Source: JANXLS01 sp038227045
GTDB taxonomy: Bacteria; Planctomycetota; SZUA-567; H5-PLA8
DNA length: 34,511 nucleotides
Assembly: GCA_038227045.1 (NCBI GenBank)
Contig: JBBRQD010000057.1
Location: 1-34,511 of the forward strand
Direction: 5' to 3'
Shown piece by piece: positions 1 to 11,405 of the stretch. The notes beneath the pieces were generated by a model. The model was not told where the DNA came from and made no database searches. It worked only from the letters and a program-made list of their open reading frames with translations. Each line of letters begins with the position of its first letter. Positions within the stretch are counted from its first letter, which is position 1. A program made the translations under genes and the position numbers.

Positions 1-49
1 AAAGGTCGTCGAGTGTCTGATTCCACTTCGCCAAATCGGGCTTGAGCAT
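1..49 (-). CDS. 5' end of a truncated leftward gene, function unknown
   Basis: Reading leftward from an ATG at 49-47, sixteen codons stay open to the window edge (MLKPDLAKWNQTLDDL). A clear Shine-Dalgarno AGGAG (complement of 58-62) sits 8 nt upstream, which is why I accept it as a real start. The visible peptide is too short to classify. Its W-N-x-T-L-D-x-L pattern reminds me of the N-terminus of planctomycete helix-turn-helix (IS630-type) transposase proteins, but this is recollection, not a match I can test. The gene lies downstream of, and in the same direction as, the DUF1501 gene. Confidence 0.4.
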   Translation of the reverse strand, partial: MLKPDLAKWNQTLDDL

Positions 50-135
50 AGCGACAACTCCTGCCCCCCGATATAGAATCGACACCCTTGGCATCGAAAA
101 ATAGTGTTTTCAGTTTAGATTGGGTTTAGAATTCC

Positions 136-1632
136 TTACGCAATCAATTTCTCAATCACTTTGCCGTGCACGTCCGTCAGCCGGCGGTCGATGCCGTTGT
201 GGCGGAAGTTTAGCTTGGTGTGCTCGATGCCCATCAGCCGCAGGACCGTCGCGTGAATATCGTAGACTTCGACCGCGTCGTTGCGGTCGCGCGGCTTGTA
301 GCCCCATTCGTCGCTTTCGCCGACCGTCGCGCCGCCTTTGACGCCGCCGCCGCAGAGCCAGTTGGTGAAGACGAACGGATTGTGGTCGCGCCCTTTTCCG
401 CTCTGTGCGCAGGGCATGCGCCCGAATTCGGTGGTCCAGAGAATCAGCGTGTCCTCGAGCATTCCGCGCTGTTTCAAATCCTTGATCAGCGCCGCCGCGC
501 CGCGCGAAAAGCCCAGCGCCAGCGGGCCGTGATCGCGCGAGACATCTTCGTGCGAATCCCAATTGCGGCGTGGAAAACCATTGTCACAACCCGACCAGAT
601 TTGCACGAACCGCACGCCGCGTTCGAGCAGCCGCCGCGCGATCAGGCATTTGCGCCCGAAGATATCGGTCTCTTCCGGCGCGTTGATTTCTTTCGGCCAC
701 GCCTGCGTGTTGTGATCGAGTCCGTACATTTTCAAAATATGCGCCGGCTCCTTCGACAGGTCGAGCGCTTCAGGCGCGGCGAGCTGCATCTTCGCGGCGA
801 GTTCGTAACTTTTGATCCGCGCTTCGAGCCGTTCGTCGCCGGGCCGCGTGGACGCGTGCGCGCGGTTGAGCTTGCTCATGAGAGCCAGCGCCGCTGCTTC
901 GCTTTCCGGCGTGATGAAATCGTTTTTCGGGGGAAAGAGATCGTCGATCGGCGCGGCCGCTCCGGTGCGCACGATTGTGCCCTGGCAGCGCGCGGGAAGG
1001 AATGCGGAATCCCAATTTTTCACGCCGTTTGACGGAAAGCCGCGGTGATCCGGCAACACGACGAAAGAAGGCAGATTTTCGTTCATGCTGCCTAGCCCGT
1101 AACTGGTCCACGCGCCCATCGCGGGAAATCCGGGGAGTTGAAATCCGGTGGCTTGTAGCAGCGTCGAGGTGCTGTGCACACCGGTTTTTCCGACGAGGTT
1201 GTGAACGAACGCAAGCTCGTCAGCAACTTCGCCCAAAGGTGCAACGATCTCGCTGAGCATCTTGCCGCTCTGGCCATAAGGCTTGAATTTCCACGGCGAC
1301 GCGAACGTGTTGCCCTGGCCGTTTTGAAAAAGCTCCACTTTTTCGCCCGGATCCCACGGCTTGCCGTCGTTCTTTTCAAGCAGCGGCTTGTGGTCGAACA
1401 TATCCACGTGGCTGGCCGCACCCGCCATGAACATGTGAATGACGCGTTTTGCTTTGGGCGGAAACGCCATATACGCCGGCTTGCCTTCGTCCGCGCGCAC
1501 GGCATCCTGGCCCAGCATCCATGCCAGCGCCACGCCACCCAAACCACCGCCCGAGCGCCACAAAAATTCGCGGCGCGATTGAGGCACGGCAGTTCGGCAC
1601 GAGTGGGAATGATACGGAGAATTGTGGGCCAT
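136..1632 (-). CDS. DUF1501 family protein with Tat-like signal
   Basis: A 498-residue protein of the DUF1501 family, which belongs to the alkaline phosphatase/sulfatase superfamily and whose substrate is unknown. The N-terminus has a twin-arginine-like signal (SRREFLWRSGGG, from about residue 19) followed by a hydrophobic stretch and an Ala-Asp-rich cleavage region near 48, so export as a folded protein is likely. Family landmarks are the VIHMFMAGAASHVDMFDHKP block after the signal, ALIKDLKQRGMLEDTLILWT near residue 390, and the C-terminal YDIHATVLRLMGIEH block. The ATG is preceded by GAGG at about 6 nt. In planctomycetes this family is usually encoded directly after a DUF1549/DUF1553 gene; here the upstream gene is a beta-helix protein instead, so this copy lacks its usual partner in the window. 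Confidence 0.92.
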   Translation of the reverse strand: MAHNSPYHSHSCRTAVPQSRREFLWRSGGGLGGVALAWMLGQDAVRADEGKPAYMAFPPKAKRVIHMFMAGAASHVDMFDHKPLLEKNDGKPWDPGEKVELFQNGQGNTFASPWKFKPYGQSGKMLSEIVAPLGEVADELAFVHNLVGKTGVHSTSTLLQATGFQLPGFPAMGAWTSYGLGSMNENLPSFVVLPDHRGFPSNGVKNWDSAFLPARCQGTIVRTGAAAPIDDLFPPKNDFITPESEAAALALMSKLNRAHASTRPGDERLEARIKSYELAAKMQLAAPEALDLSKEPAHILKMYGLDHNTQAWPKEINAPEETDIFGRKCLIARRLLERGVRFVQIWSGCDNGFPRRNWDSHEDVSRDHGPLALGFSRGAAALIKDLKQRGMLEDTLILWTTEFGRMPCAQSGKGRDHNPFVFTNWLCGGGVKGGATVGESDEWGYKPRDRNDAVEVYDIHATVLRLMGIEHTKLNFRHNGIDRRLTDVHGKVIEKLIA

Positions 1633-1674
1633 GGATCGCCTCGCTAAAAATCAAAAGTCGAAACCGATTCGCGT

Positions 1675-3171
1675 CTATTTTTCAAATGCACCCAAATCCA
1701 CCGCCGTTCCAGTAAGGCGCGCGTTGCCGGCGAAATCGGTTTCACCGGGCGCGGGAGAAATCACCGGGTCTCCCGCGTCAATTGCCGGCGACCCGGTTTG
1801 CAGCCGCAAATCGGGCGGCAATCCGACCGACGCAAATAATGGATCGGCGAAAAGAGAATGCGCGTCCTGCTTGTTTTTCGCCCGGTAGCTGTCAAAGGTG
1901 CTGTAGTCCTTTTTGTTCCAATTCCAGTTGCTCCCGCTCGCGCCGCCCGGACAGAAATACAGGTTGTAATCGAAAATATTGCCCGCCGATTTCGCCTTCG
2001 CAAATGGATTTGTGATCAAAATATTTTGATCTGACGCCACGACGATGTTGTTCTTGAAAACGTTGTTTTTCGAAACCTGAACGTTGATCTCGCCCGTGCC
2101 GCTGTTCGTCGTGTCGTTGTGAAAAAAAGTGTTGTTCAGAAACTGGCAATTGAGCGTCGTGCCGCGCTTCAGGTCGTAGCCTCCGAATCCCAGCCCCGCG
2201 ACCAGATTGTTGAACGAGATGTTGTCGCGCACGATGACGCCGCTGGCGGTTTTACCTCTGTGTTCGACGCCGATCTCGAATCCATAATCGTTTTGATAGA
2301 CGCGGTTTCGTTCAATGACGATATCGCGTCCGCCATCAACGTAAATGCCCGCCGCGCTACTCTCGTTGCCATAAGCCGGGTTGCCCTTTGAGTTGATGTT
2401 AAAGACGGTGTTGTTCTGAACAACGCCGTTGCGCGTTTGATCGTTGGTCTTCGCGGTCTTTTCCCAGCCGATCATGACGATGCCGATGTTGTCGTTGTCA
2501 TGGACGAGGTTGTTCGTGATTTGAAATCCGTCGACGTTGCCGTTGAGCGTCATGGACTCGCTGGAACCGAGCGTGCAATGATCGACTTCGCAGCCGTCGA
2601 TGATGACGTTCGTCAACGCCGTTGTGCCATACGCGGCGATGCCATGCGCGTCGCGCCCCAGCCCGCCTGTTTCAATCACGGCATTGTTCGCGATGTGGTG
2701 GACGTGGCAGTTGCGGAATTCGAGATGATCACACAAGCCGCTGGCAAAAATGCCGGCGACCAGATTGTTCTTCGTGGAGGTCGAATAATTGCGAATCTCC
2801 AGACCTTGCACGCGCACGTAGCTTTGATCGGCCATCAGAATCAGCGCGCTCGCTCCGTCGGGCGCGGTCAAACCGGTGCCGTCCAGAATTGCCGCGTCGC
2901 CCGCGAAATTGCGAAGCGTGACAAATCCGTCGGACGCATTGCCGGACTTGGCGATCGTGACACGCTCTTGATAAATGCCCGCCTTGACGAAAATCGTGGA
3001 ACCCGCCGCCGCCACGTCGCAACCTTTTTGAACGGTCTGGAAGGGCAGCGCGTCTGTGCCTGGATTGGCGTCGCTGCCGTCCGTTGCGACAAAAAAATCC
3101 GTGGCTCGGCACGCTGCGAGGGCACAGGCAGTCAACAAAATCGTTCCGGCTATGAATGGACGGATGCGCAT
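1675..3171 (-). CDS. Secreted right-handed parallel beta-helix protein
   Basis: About 498 residues. The signal peptide MRIRPFIAGTILLTACALAA is followed by Cys21 in an LAAC context, so it may be a lipoprotein. I prefer the ATG at 3171 over a TTG six codons upstream because the signal peptide begins there. The mature start (FVATDGSDANPGTDALPFQT) is the DUF1565-type opening of pectate-lyase-like proteins. Residues of about 100-400 contain many beta-helix coils with the typical N-N/N-x-V ladder (NNLVHDNDNIGIVMIG, NTVFNIN, NRVYQNDYGFEIG, NNIVVASDQNILI). The C-terminus (SPAIDAGDP, then DLGAFEK) matches the choice-of-anchor end seen in surface polysaccharide-active or adhesive proteins. The substrate is not predictable. 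It starts 28 nt after the gatC stop and may be co-transcribed with it. Confidence 0.85.
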   Translation of the reverse strand: MRIRPFIAGTILLTACALAACRATDFFVATDGSDANPGTDALPFQTVQKGCDVAAAGSTIFVKAGIYQERVTIAKSGNASDGFVTLRNFAGDAAILDGTGLTAPDGASALILMADQSYVRVQGLEIRNYSTSTKNNLVAGIFASGLCDHLEFRNCHVHHIANNAVIETGGLGRDAHGIAAYGTTALTNVIIDGCEVDHCTLGSSESMTLNGNVDGFQITNNLVHDNDNIGIVMIGWEKTAKTNDQTRNGVVQNNTVFNINSKGNPAYGNESSAAGIYVDGGRDIVIERNRVYQNDYGFEIGVEHRGKTASGVIVRDNISFNNLVAGLGFGGYDLKRGTTLNCQFLNNTFFHNDTTNSGTGEINVQVSKNNVFKNNIVVASDQNILITNPFAKAKSAGNIFDYNLYFCPGGASGSNWNWNKKDYSTFDSYRAKNKQDAHSLFADPLFASVGLPPDLRLQTGSPAIDAGDPVISPAPGETDFAGNARLTGTAVDLGAFEK

Positions 3172-3199
3172 AGAATTCGTTTCAATCAAATATGCCGGG

Positions 3200-3487
3200 T
3201 TATTCGATCACTAGCGGAACGCGGAAGAATTCGTCGTCGTGCGCCGGGGCGGACTCGAACGCCGCTTTGCGATCCAAGGTGGGTTTGGACACGTCGGGCC
3301 GAAACACATTTCCGGTGGCCGCCGCGGTGATCATCGGCTCTACCGCCGACGTGTCCACCGCGTTGAGCTTTTCGACGTGAATGAGAATCTTGCCGAGCTG
3401 CTCGGTATAGGTTTCGACTTCATCGCCGCTCAACGCCAATCGCGACAGCTTCGCCACCTTAACCACATCGTCATTGGAAATCGCCAT
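3200..3487 (-). CDS. gatC: Asp-tRNA(Asn)/Glu-tRNA(Gln) amidotransferase subunit C
   Basis: A 95-residue protein of normal GatC length. GatC is the small scaffold subunit that holds GatA and GatB together in the complex that converts Glu-tRNA(Gln) or Asp-tRNA(Asn) to the amidated form in the cytoplasm. Diagnostic segments are VVKVAKLSRLALSGDEVE at the N-terminus, the helix YTEQLGKILIHVEKLNAVDT, the turn EPMITAAATGNVFRPD, and the C-terminal APAHDDEFFRVPLVIE. The ATG has GAGAGG about 9 nt upstream. gatA and gatB are not adjacent: the next gene downstream is a secreted beta-helix protein and the upstream neighbour is divergent, so the gatCAB genes are split in this genome. Confidence 0.93.
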   Translation of the reverse strand: MAISNDDVVKVAKLSRLALSGDEVETYTEQLGKILIHVEKLNAVDTSAVEPMITAAATGNVFRPDVSKPTLDRKAAFESAPAHDDEFFRVPLVIE

Positions 3488-3643
3488 ATCGTCATTCCTC
3501 TCAATTGTCCATACCCCGCTGCGTCAACCGGCGTTAAAATATAACGTGCGGTCCAGCGCCATGCCAGAGTGCTTCTCCGCAGTGCGCGCATTTCGTTTCA
3601 AAATGTTTCTTTGCATTTTTCGAATTGAAATTATGGTTCTCAT

Positions 3644-5074
3644 ATGACAACTGAAACTTCCAAGTCCAGTGCGTTCGAATACAGTGAATTTTCCGCGCCG
3701 CCGGCATGGCGGAGATGGCTGGCGTATGTGACCGTTGCGTCGATGCCGTTGAGCATCAACTACGAGCGCATCTCCGGTCCCCGCAAACGCCCCCTTTATT
3801 TGTCGCCGCTGGATTTTCTCCTCCCCATACTGGCGCTATTAATGGTGTTGGATCTCGTCCAGCGCAAACCGTGGGCGCGATTCAAAGTGCCACACCCGGC
3901 CACGATCTTCTGGGCTGGGCTGGCCGTGATCTCTTTCGTCTGGATCATCGGTGGCGACGAGAAATTCGGGGAATGGTTTTTCGCCGCGATGAATCCGCTG
4001 TTCGTTGTGTTGCTCGGTGCGTGGGTCTTCTCGAACGTCGCCGACGATGCGTCGGAATATAGAACGCTGGCGCTGATCCTGTGCGGCAGTTTTGGACTTT
4101 GCGTGCTTTATGCGCTCTATCAATATATGGGCCCGGTGGGAAAGCCGATTGACCCGAAACATCTCGATCAGGCGTTGGGTGGCGTGACCAACATGCGGCT
4201 GGGTGGATGGTATGACAACCGGATGCTTTTCGGCGCTCAAGCCGCGATGCTCGTCCCGGCGGCGGCGGCGTTCGCCGCAATGGACAAGGATCCGCTGGTC
4301 AAGGCGCTGACCGGTGTGCTCGCTGTGCTGGCGCTTTGCGTGACGATGGCCGCTGGCAGTCTTCTGGGCGCGGTGGCTGGAATTCTCGCGGTGGCCACCG
4401 CGTGCGTTCTGGCAAAAAAATATGTGAGCGGCTTCGCGCTTCTGGCCGGCGTGATTTTATTTGCGGCGGTTGTGCTTCCGAATTTGCCTGAAAAGCGCGG
4501 CAATGCCGCGACGCTCGAACGCGGTTTGACGCTCTGGGCCAGGATCGGCGGCGATAAGAAAATCGCCACGCCGCGCTTGCGGCGGTATCAGGCGGCGCTC
4601 GGTTATCTCGCCTCGTCTCGCGATCCGATGAACGAAAAGACGCTGCCGAATTGGATTTTGGGCGCGGGCGCCGGACGCTACAATTCGGAGATCAACAAGT
4701 TTTTCGACGACGCGTATTATCCGCGCACCAATGCGCGCACCGATGAGGAAGCGATGTTCGATATCGACGCAAACGAGCGCGACGGCTTTGGCCTGCTTGA
4801 GAAAACGGGCGTCGAACTGGGCGCGCTCGGGCTGGCGGCGCTGGCCTTCTTTTTCGCGACGTGGATATTTGGTGCGGCGGGGGCATTTTTGCGCGGCGGA
4901 TCGAGCGAATTGCAAACGCTGGCGCTCGCGGCGCTCGCAGCAGGCGTGGGCGCGCTGGTCGTCAGCGTCTTCGCGTTTCCGTCGCAGCGCGGGGCAGGAA
5001 GCGGCGGGACTTTTGCATTTTTCTTCGCGCTTTCCGCATGGAGCTACTGCAAATCGGCGGAGCGGATTCAGTAA
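3644..5074 (+). CDS. O-antigen ligase-like (Wzy_C type) membrane protein
   Basis: A 476-residue polytopic inner-membrane protein. Hydrophobic segments cluster at about 55-70, 90-105, 120-135, 145-165, 200-300 (several) and 400-470. The segments are separated by a soluble loop of about 100 residues (roughly 290-395), the layout of the O-antigen ligase/polymerase superfamily in which a large periplasmic loop carries the reaction site. The region NWILGAGAGRYNSEINKFF followed by the acidic DANERDGFGLLEKTGVELGALGL resembles the conserved part of that superfamily. These proteins transfer or polymerise lipid-linked glycans at the periplasmic face. No glycan cluster surrounds it, so the true substrate is unknown. 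A hairpin follows the stop codon directly (5076-5102). Confidence 0.7.
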   Translation: MTTETSKSSAFEYSEFSAPPAWRRWLAYVTVASMPLSINYERISGPRKRPLYLSPLDFLLPILALLMVLDLVQRKPWARFKVPHPATIFWAGLAVISFVWIIGGDEKFGEWFFAAMNPLFVVLLGAWVFSNVADDASEYRTLALILCGSFGLCVLYALYQYMGPVGKPIDPKHLDQALGGVTNMRLGGWYDNRMLFGAQAAMLVPAAAAFAAMDKDPLVKALTGVLAVLALCVTMAAGSLLGAVAGILAVATACVLAKKYVSGFALLAGVILFAAVVLPNLPEKRGNAATLERGLTLWARIGGDKKIATPRLRRYQAALGYLASSRDPMNEKTLPNWILGAGAGRYNSEINKFFDDAYYPRTNARTDEEAMFDIDANERDGFGLLEKTGVELGALGLAALAFFFATWIFGAAGAFLRGGSSELQTLALAALAAGVGALVVSVFAFPSQRGAGSGGTFAFFFALSAWSYCKSAERIQ

Positions 5075-5075
5075 T

Positions 5076-5102
5076 GCAGAGCCGAACGGATTTCGGTTCT
5101 GC
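5076..5102 (+). terminator. Hairpin after the O-antigen-ligase-like gene
   Basis: Arms GCAGAGCCGAA (5076-5086) and TTCGGTTCTGC (5092-5102) pair over 11 positions with one G-T, around a 5-nt loop. The hairpin begins 2 nt after the stop codon. There is no run of T after it, so it may stabilise the mRNA end rather than terminate by itself. Confidence 0.4.
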
Positions 5103-5153
5103 GGTTCCGCCACGTTGTGTTATTCAGGCGTGCGTGTAAAATGCGTTTACAAA

Positions 5154-5606
5154 ATGGAGACTGGGTTCGTGGAACGCATTTTAGTCAACACGCAGGCACA
5201 TACCGAGTTCATCGATATTACGCGCGAATTGAAAATGCTGATCGCGCGGCTGTCGTTTAAGAACGGCCTCTTGCATCTGTTCGTCCCGCACACGACTGCG
5301 GCTCTCACCATAAATGAGAATTCCGACCCCGCCGTGCCGTACGACATTCTGTGCGCCCTGAATGCGTCCGTGCCCTGGATGCAGCCGCATTTCCGGCACG
5401 GCGAAGGCAACAGCGCCGCGCACGTGAAGGCCAGCATGATGGGCTTCAATGCAACGGTGTTTGTCGAAAACAGCGAATTGATGCTGGGCCAGTGGCAGGG
5501 CGTTTTTTTCTGCGAATTCGACGGTCCCCGGCAGCGGCAACTCTGGGTCCGCACGGCAGCATCGGCCGACACACTGACGAAATACGGCAAATCAAATTCG
5601 ATCTGA
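5154..5606 (+). CDS. YjbQ / UPF0047 family protein
   Basis: A protein of 150 residues, slightly longer than the usual 130-140 of the YjbQ family. It contains the family signatures PHTTAALTINENSDPAV (about residues 43-60), HGEGNSAAHVKASMMG with its conserved His, and the C-terminal LGQWQGVFFCEFDGPR. E. coli YjbQ has a weak thiamine-phosphate synthase activity and gave the family the name secondary thiamine-phosphate synthase, but its physiological role is unsettled. The open frame extends far upstream into the preceding gene. I chose the ATG at 5154 because it gives METGFVERILVNT, the usual N-terminus; no strong ribosome binding site is visible. It is likely a cytoplasmic single gene. Confidence 0.88.
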   Translation: METGFVERILVNTQAHTEFIDITRELKMLIARLSFKNGLLHLFVPHTTAALTINENSDPAVPYDILCALNASVPWMQPHFRHGEGNSAAHVKASMMGFNATVFVENSELMLGQWQGVFFCEFDGPRQRQLWVRTAASADTLTKYGKSNSI

Positions 5607-5615
5607 TACTTTATT

Positions 5616-5645
5616 CACCGCTGAGGACGCGGAGGTTCGCGGAGG
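5616..5645. repeat. Decamer-period intergenic repeat (CGCGGAGG type)
   Basis: Three successive 10-nt units (caccgctgag, gacgcggagg, ttcgcggagg) lie between the YjbQ gene and hisD. The 10-nt period and the CGC-GGAGG core resemble a widespread class of short intergenic repeats seen in many bacterial genomes. No coding function is apparent. Confidence 0.45.
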
Positions 5646-5704
5646 ACAGCCAGAGCTGGAATTTGGCGGTGGGTCATTGAACGCGTTTTGGAAGCGAACG
5701 AGAA

Positions 5705-7084
5705 ATGAAAAAGCGAGTTGTTGAAATTGTGAAGGCCGGCACTCCGGCCGCCAGGCGCGCCGTGGCGAAATTGTGCGGACGTCTCGCGGCTATGGAACGG
5801 CTCGACAGCGCGCCGTATCGCGCGCGCGTCAAGGCGCTCTTTGGAAAAGTGCTGCCGCCCGAGGCGGTCGTCGCGCGCATTCTCGACGACGTGCGCGCAA
5901 AAGGCGACGCGGCGCTGATTCAGTATGCGAAAAAAATCGACGGCGTGACACTGACTCCGAAGACGCTGCGTGTGAGCGACGCCGAGCGGCGTGCAGGCAC
6001 AAAGAGCGTTTCGCCAAAACTGCGCGCGGCGCTTGAATTGGCCGCGGAGCGGATCGCCGATTATCAGCGGCGGCTGATGCCGTCCGACATCGCGCCGCGC
6101 CCGTCGAAGAACGGACCGCCTGGCGTGAAGAGCGGGTTGGCGTGGTCGCCGCTGCGCCGCGCGGGCGTCTATGTGCCGGGCGGGACGGCGGCGTATCCTT
6201 CGAGCGTGTTGATGAACGCCATTCCGGCTCAAGTCGCGGGCGTGAAAGAGATCGCCATTGTGTCGCCTTGCGGAAAAGACGGCGCGTTGAGCGCCGGCGT
6301 TTTATGCGCGTGCGAAATTCTCGGAATCGGCGAAATTTACAGGCTCGGCGGTGCGCAGGCGATTGGCACGCTAGCGTTTGGAACGAAGAGCGTCAAGCCA
6401 GTCGAAAAGATTGTCGGGCCGGGAAATCTGTTCGTGATGCTGGCCAAGCGCGCGGTCTTTGGGCACGTGGACATCGACATGCTGGCGGGGCCGAGCGAAG
6501 TGCTGATCGTCGCCGACGAATCCGCGCGCGCCGATTTTATCGCGGCGGATCTGCTCGCCCAGGCGGAGCACGACACGCTGGCGTCCTGTGTGCTGGCGAC
6601 GGACAGTGCGGCGCTTGCTGCAGCCGTTGCGATGGAGTTGACGAAACAGCTCGCGACGCTGCCGCGCAAGCACATCGCCGAAGCCGCGCTGCGCGATTGG
6701 GGTTTGATCGTCGTGACGCCGAGCCTCGACGCGTCGATCGCGCTGGCCAACGAATTGGCGCCCGAGCACCTCGAAGTGCTCACGAAAAACGCGTCTGCCG
6801 TCGCGAAACAATTGAATACGGCCGGCGCGATTTTCATTGGGCCCCATGCGACCGAGCCGCTGGGCGATTACATGGCCGGCCCCAGCCACACGCTGCCGAC
6901 AGGTGGAACGGCGCGCGCGTTTTCGGGCTTGAGCGTCTATTCGTTTCTGCGCCGGACGAGCTTGATCGAAGCCGACGCGAAAGGTTTAAAAGAATTGTCA
7001 AACGCGATCGCGACACTCGCGGACGCGGAAGGCCTGGAAGCGCACAAACGCGCGGTGTTGATTCGTTCGGAGTTCAGCCTTTAG
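5705..7084 (+). CDS. hisD: Histidinol dehydrogenase
   Basis: A 459-residue cytoplasmic enzyme that oxidises L-histidinol to L-histidine in two NAD-dependent steps, the end of histidine biosynthesis. All hallmarks are present: the acid-base pair Glu354-His355 in LAPEHLEVLT; zinc ligands at positions equivalent to the E. coli set, Gln286 and His289 (AQAEHD), Asp388 (GDYMAGPSHTLPTGG) and His447; and the substrate-site region AGVYVPGGTAAYPSS at about 153-167. The length is slightly above the usual 430 because of an N-terminal extension and a few C-terminal residues. The last six codons and the stop lie inside a REP-like palindrome (7064-7121), so the C-terminus RSEFSL is repeat-derived. hisC follows 58 nt later in the same direction. 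Confidence 0.97.
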   Translation: MKKRVVEIVKAGTPAARRAVAKLCGRLAAMERLDSAPYRARVKALFGKVLPPEAVVARILDDVRAKGDAALIQYAKKIDGVTLTPKTLRVSDAERRAGTKSVSPKLRAALELAAERIADYQRRLMPSDIAPRPSKNGPPGVKSGLAWSPLRRAGVYVPGGTAAYPSSVLMNAIPAQVAGVKEIAIVSPCGKDGALSAGVLCACEILGIGEIYRLGGAQAIGTLAFGTKSVKPVEKIVGPGNLFVMLAKRAVFGHVDIDMLAGPSEVLIVADESARADFIAADLLAQAEHDTLASCVLATDSAALAAAVAMELTKQLATLPRKHIAEAALRDWGLIVVTPSLDASIALANELAPEHLEVLTKNASAVAKQLNTAGAIFIGPHATEPLGDYMAGPSHTLPTGGTARAFSGLSVYSFLRRTSLIEADAKGLKELSNAIATLADAEGLEAHKRAVLIRSEFSL

Positions 7085-7121
7085 GCTGTATGGATGCAGC
7101 CTAAAGGCTGAACTCCAAACG
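7064..7121. repeat. REP-like palindrome, copy 1
   Basis: Left arm 7064-7088 and right arm 7097-7121 are 25-nt inverted repeats with one mismatch, around the 8-nt loop TATGGATG. The core is GGAGTTCAGCCTTTAGGCTG. The same element occurs at 21454-21511 and 22951-23005. The left arm overlaps the 3' end of hisD; the transcript would form a long hairpin between hisD and hisC that could act as a processing or stability barrier. Confidence 0.85.
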
Positions 7122-7142
7122 ATTGAAAAGGAAACTAAAACG

Positions 7143-8216
7143 ATGGTTCGGTTGCGAGCGAATGTAGAGGCGATGGAGGCGTATGTGCCGGGCGAACAGC
7201 CTGCGGCGGGCGCGAAAGTCGTCAAGCTGAATACGAACGAAAATCCCTACCCGCCCAGTCCCGCGATGGCGGAGGCCGTGCGCGCCGAGTTGGGCGAAAC
7301 GGGCGACAGGCTGCGCTTGTATTCCGATCCCAAAGCGCTGGCGTTGCGCCAGGCAGCAGCGGACGTGTTCGGTTTTCCCATCGAGCGAATTCTGCACGGC
7401 AACGGATCAGACGAATTGTTGGCGATGCTCTTCCGCGCGTTCGTCGGCGAAGGCGAAACGATCGCGTATCCATATCCGACGTACGTGCTGTACGAAACGC
7501 TCGCGCACGCTCAGGGCGCGAAGATTATGAGTGTGGACTTCGACCGCGATTTCAATTTGCCGAAGGAACTTTTCAGCAGCAGCGCGCGCCTGACGTTGCT
7601 GGCGTCGCCGAATTCGCCTTCGGGAACCGTGTATGCGCCGGAGCAGGTTCGCGCGTTGGCGGCGAGCTTGAAGAATGGCATTCTGGTTCTCGACGAAGCC
7701 TATGCGGAATTCGCGGATTTTAACAATCTGGCGCTCGCGAAGGAACTCGACAATGTCGTGGTCCTGCGCACGTTTTCAAAGAGCCACAGCCTGGCGGGAA
7801 TGCGGCTGGGACTTTTATTCGGAAGTGCGCATGTCGTTGAAGGATTGTGGAAAGTTAAAGACAGCTACAATCTCGACCGGCTGGCCATCGCCGCCGGCGC
7901 TGCGTCGCTACGCGATACGGCGTGGACGAAGCAGAACGCGGCGCGCGTTCGCGCGACTCGCGTGCGGCTCGACGCGGGGCTGAACACGCTGGGCTTGCAC
8001 ACGGTGCCGAGCCAGTCGAATTTCATTTTCGCGCGCATGGCGAATGCCACGGTGGCGGCTGGAGCGTATCGCTTCCTAAAGGAGCGCGGCATCTTGATTC
8101 GCTATTTTCCCGCGAGACTGCTTGACGACGGCTTGCGGATCACGGTGGGAACGGACGATGAGATCGATCTGCTTCTGGCGGCGCTGAAGGAATATCTTTC
8201 GGTTGTGGGCGTTTAA
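7143..8216 (+). CDS. hisC: Histidinol-phosphate aminotransferase
   Basis: A 357-residue class I/II PLP-dependent aminotransferase. It makes histidinol phosphate from imidazole-acetol phosphate and glutamate in histidine biosynthesis. Visible signatures are the N-terminal VVKLNTNENPYPPSP typical of HisC, Gly-Ser-Asp in HGNGSDELL, Asn157 in ASPNSPSG, Asp184 and Tyr187 in LVLDEAYAEF (cofactor ring contacts), the Schiff-base Lys213 in TFSKSHSLAGMRLG, Arg221, and the C-terminal LRITVGTDDE substrate-binding Arg. The ATG is preceded by AAGGAAA at about 9 nt. It follows hisD, separated only by the REP-like palindrome. No other his genes are in the window, so the pathway is dispersed. Confidence 0.96.
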   Translation: MVRLRANVEAMEAYVPGEQPAAGAKVVKLNTNENPYPPSPAMAEAVRAELGETGDRLRLYSDPKALALRQAAADVFGFPIERILHGNGSDELLAMLFRAFVGEGETIAYPYPTYVLYETLAHAQGAKIMSVDFDRDFNLPKELFSSSARLTLLASPNSPSGTVYAPEQVRALAASLKNGILVLDEAYAEFADFNNLALAKELDNVVVLRTFSKSHSLAGMRLGLLFGSAHVVEGLWKVKDSYNLDRLAIAAGAASLRDTAWTKQNAARVRATRVRLDAGLNTLGLHTVPSQSNFIFARMANATVAAGAYRFLKERGILIRYFPARLLDDGLRITVGTDDEIDLLLAALKEYLSVVGV

Positions 8217-8265
8217 GTTGGACATGAGTGTATATCGATAGGGATGTTTTCGGAGAATCGATTTC

Positions 8266-11373
<3,108 letters not shown>

Positions 11374-11405
11374 CGGGTGCGGAATAATCATGTTGGAGAC
11401 GTTTG

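Noticed and set aside
2437..3330. 297-codon plus-strand open frame over the beta-helix gene and gatC
   Set aside because: The minus strand holds two recognisable genes; this is a shadow.
5075..5153. Thiamine (TPP) riboswitch before the YjbQ gene
   Set aside because: I looked because of the thiamine link of the family name, but the 79-nt spacer has only a simple hairpin and no thi-box-like sequence.
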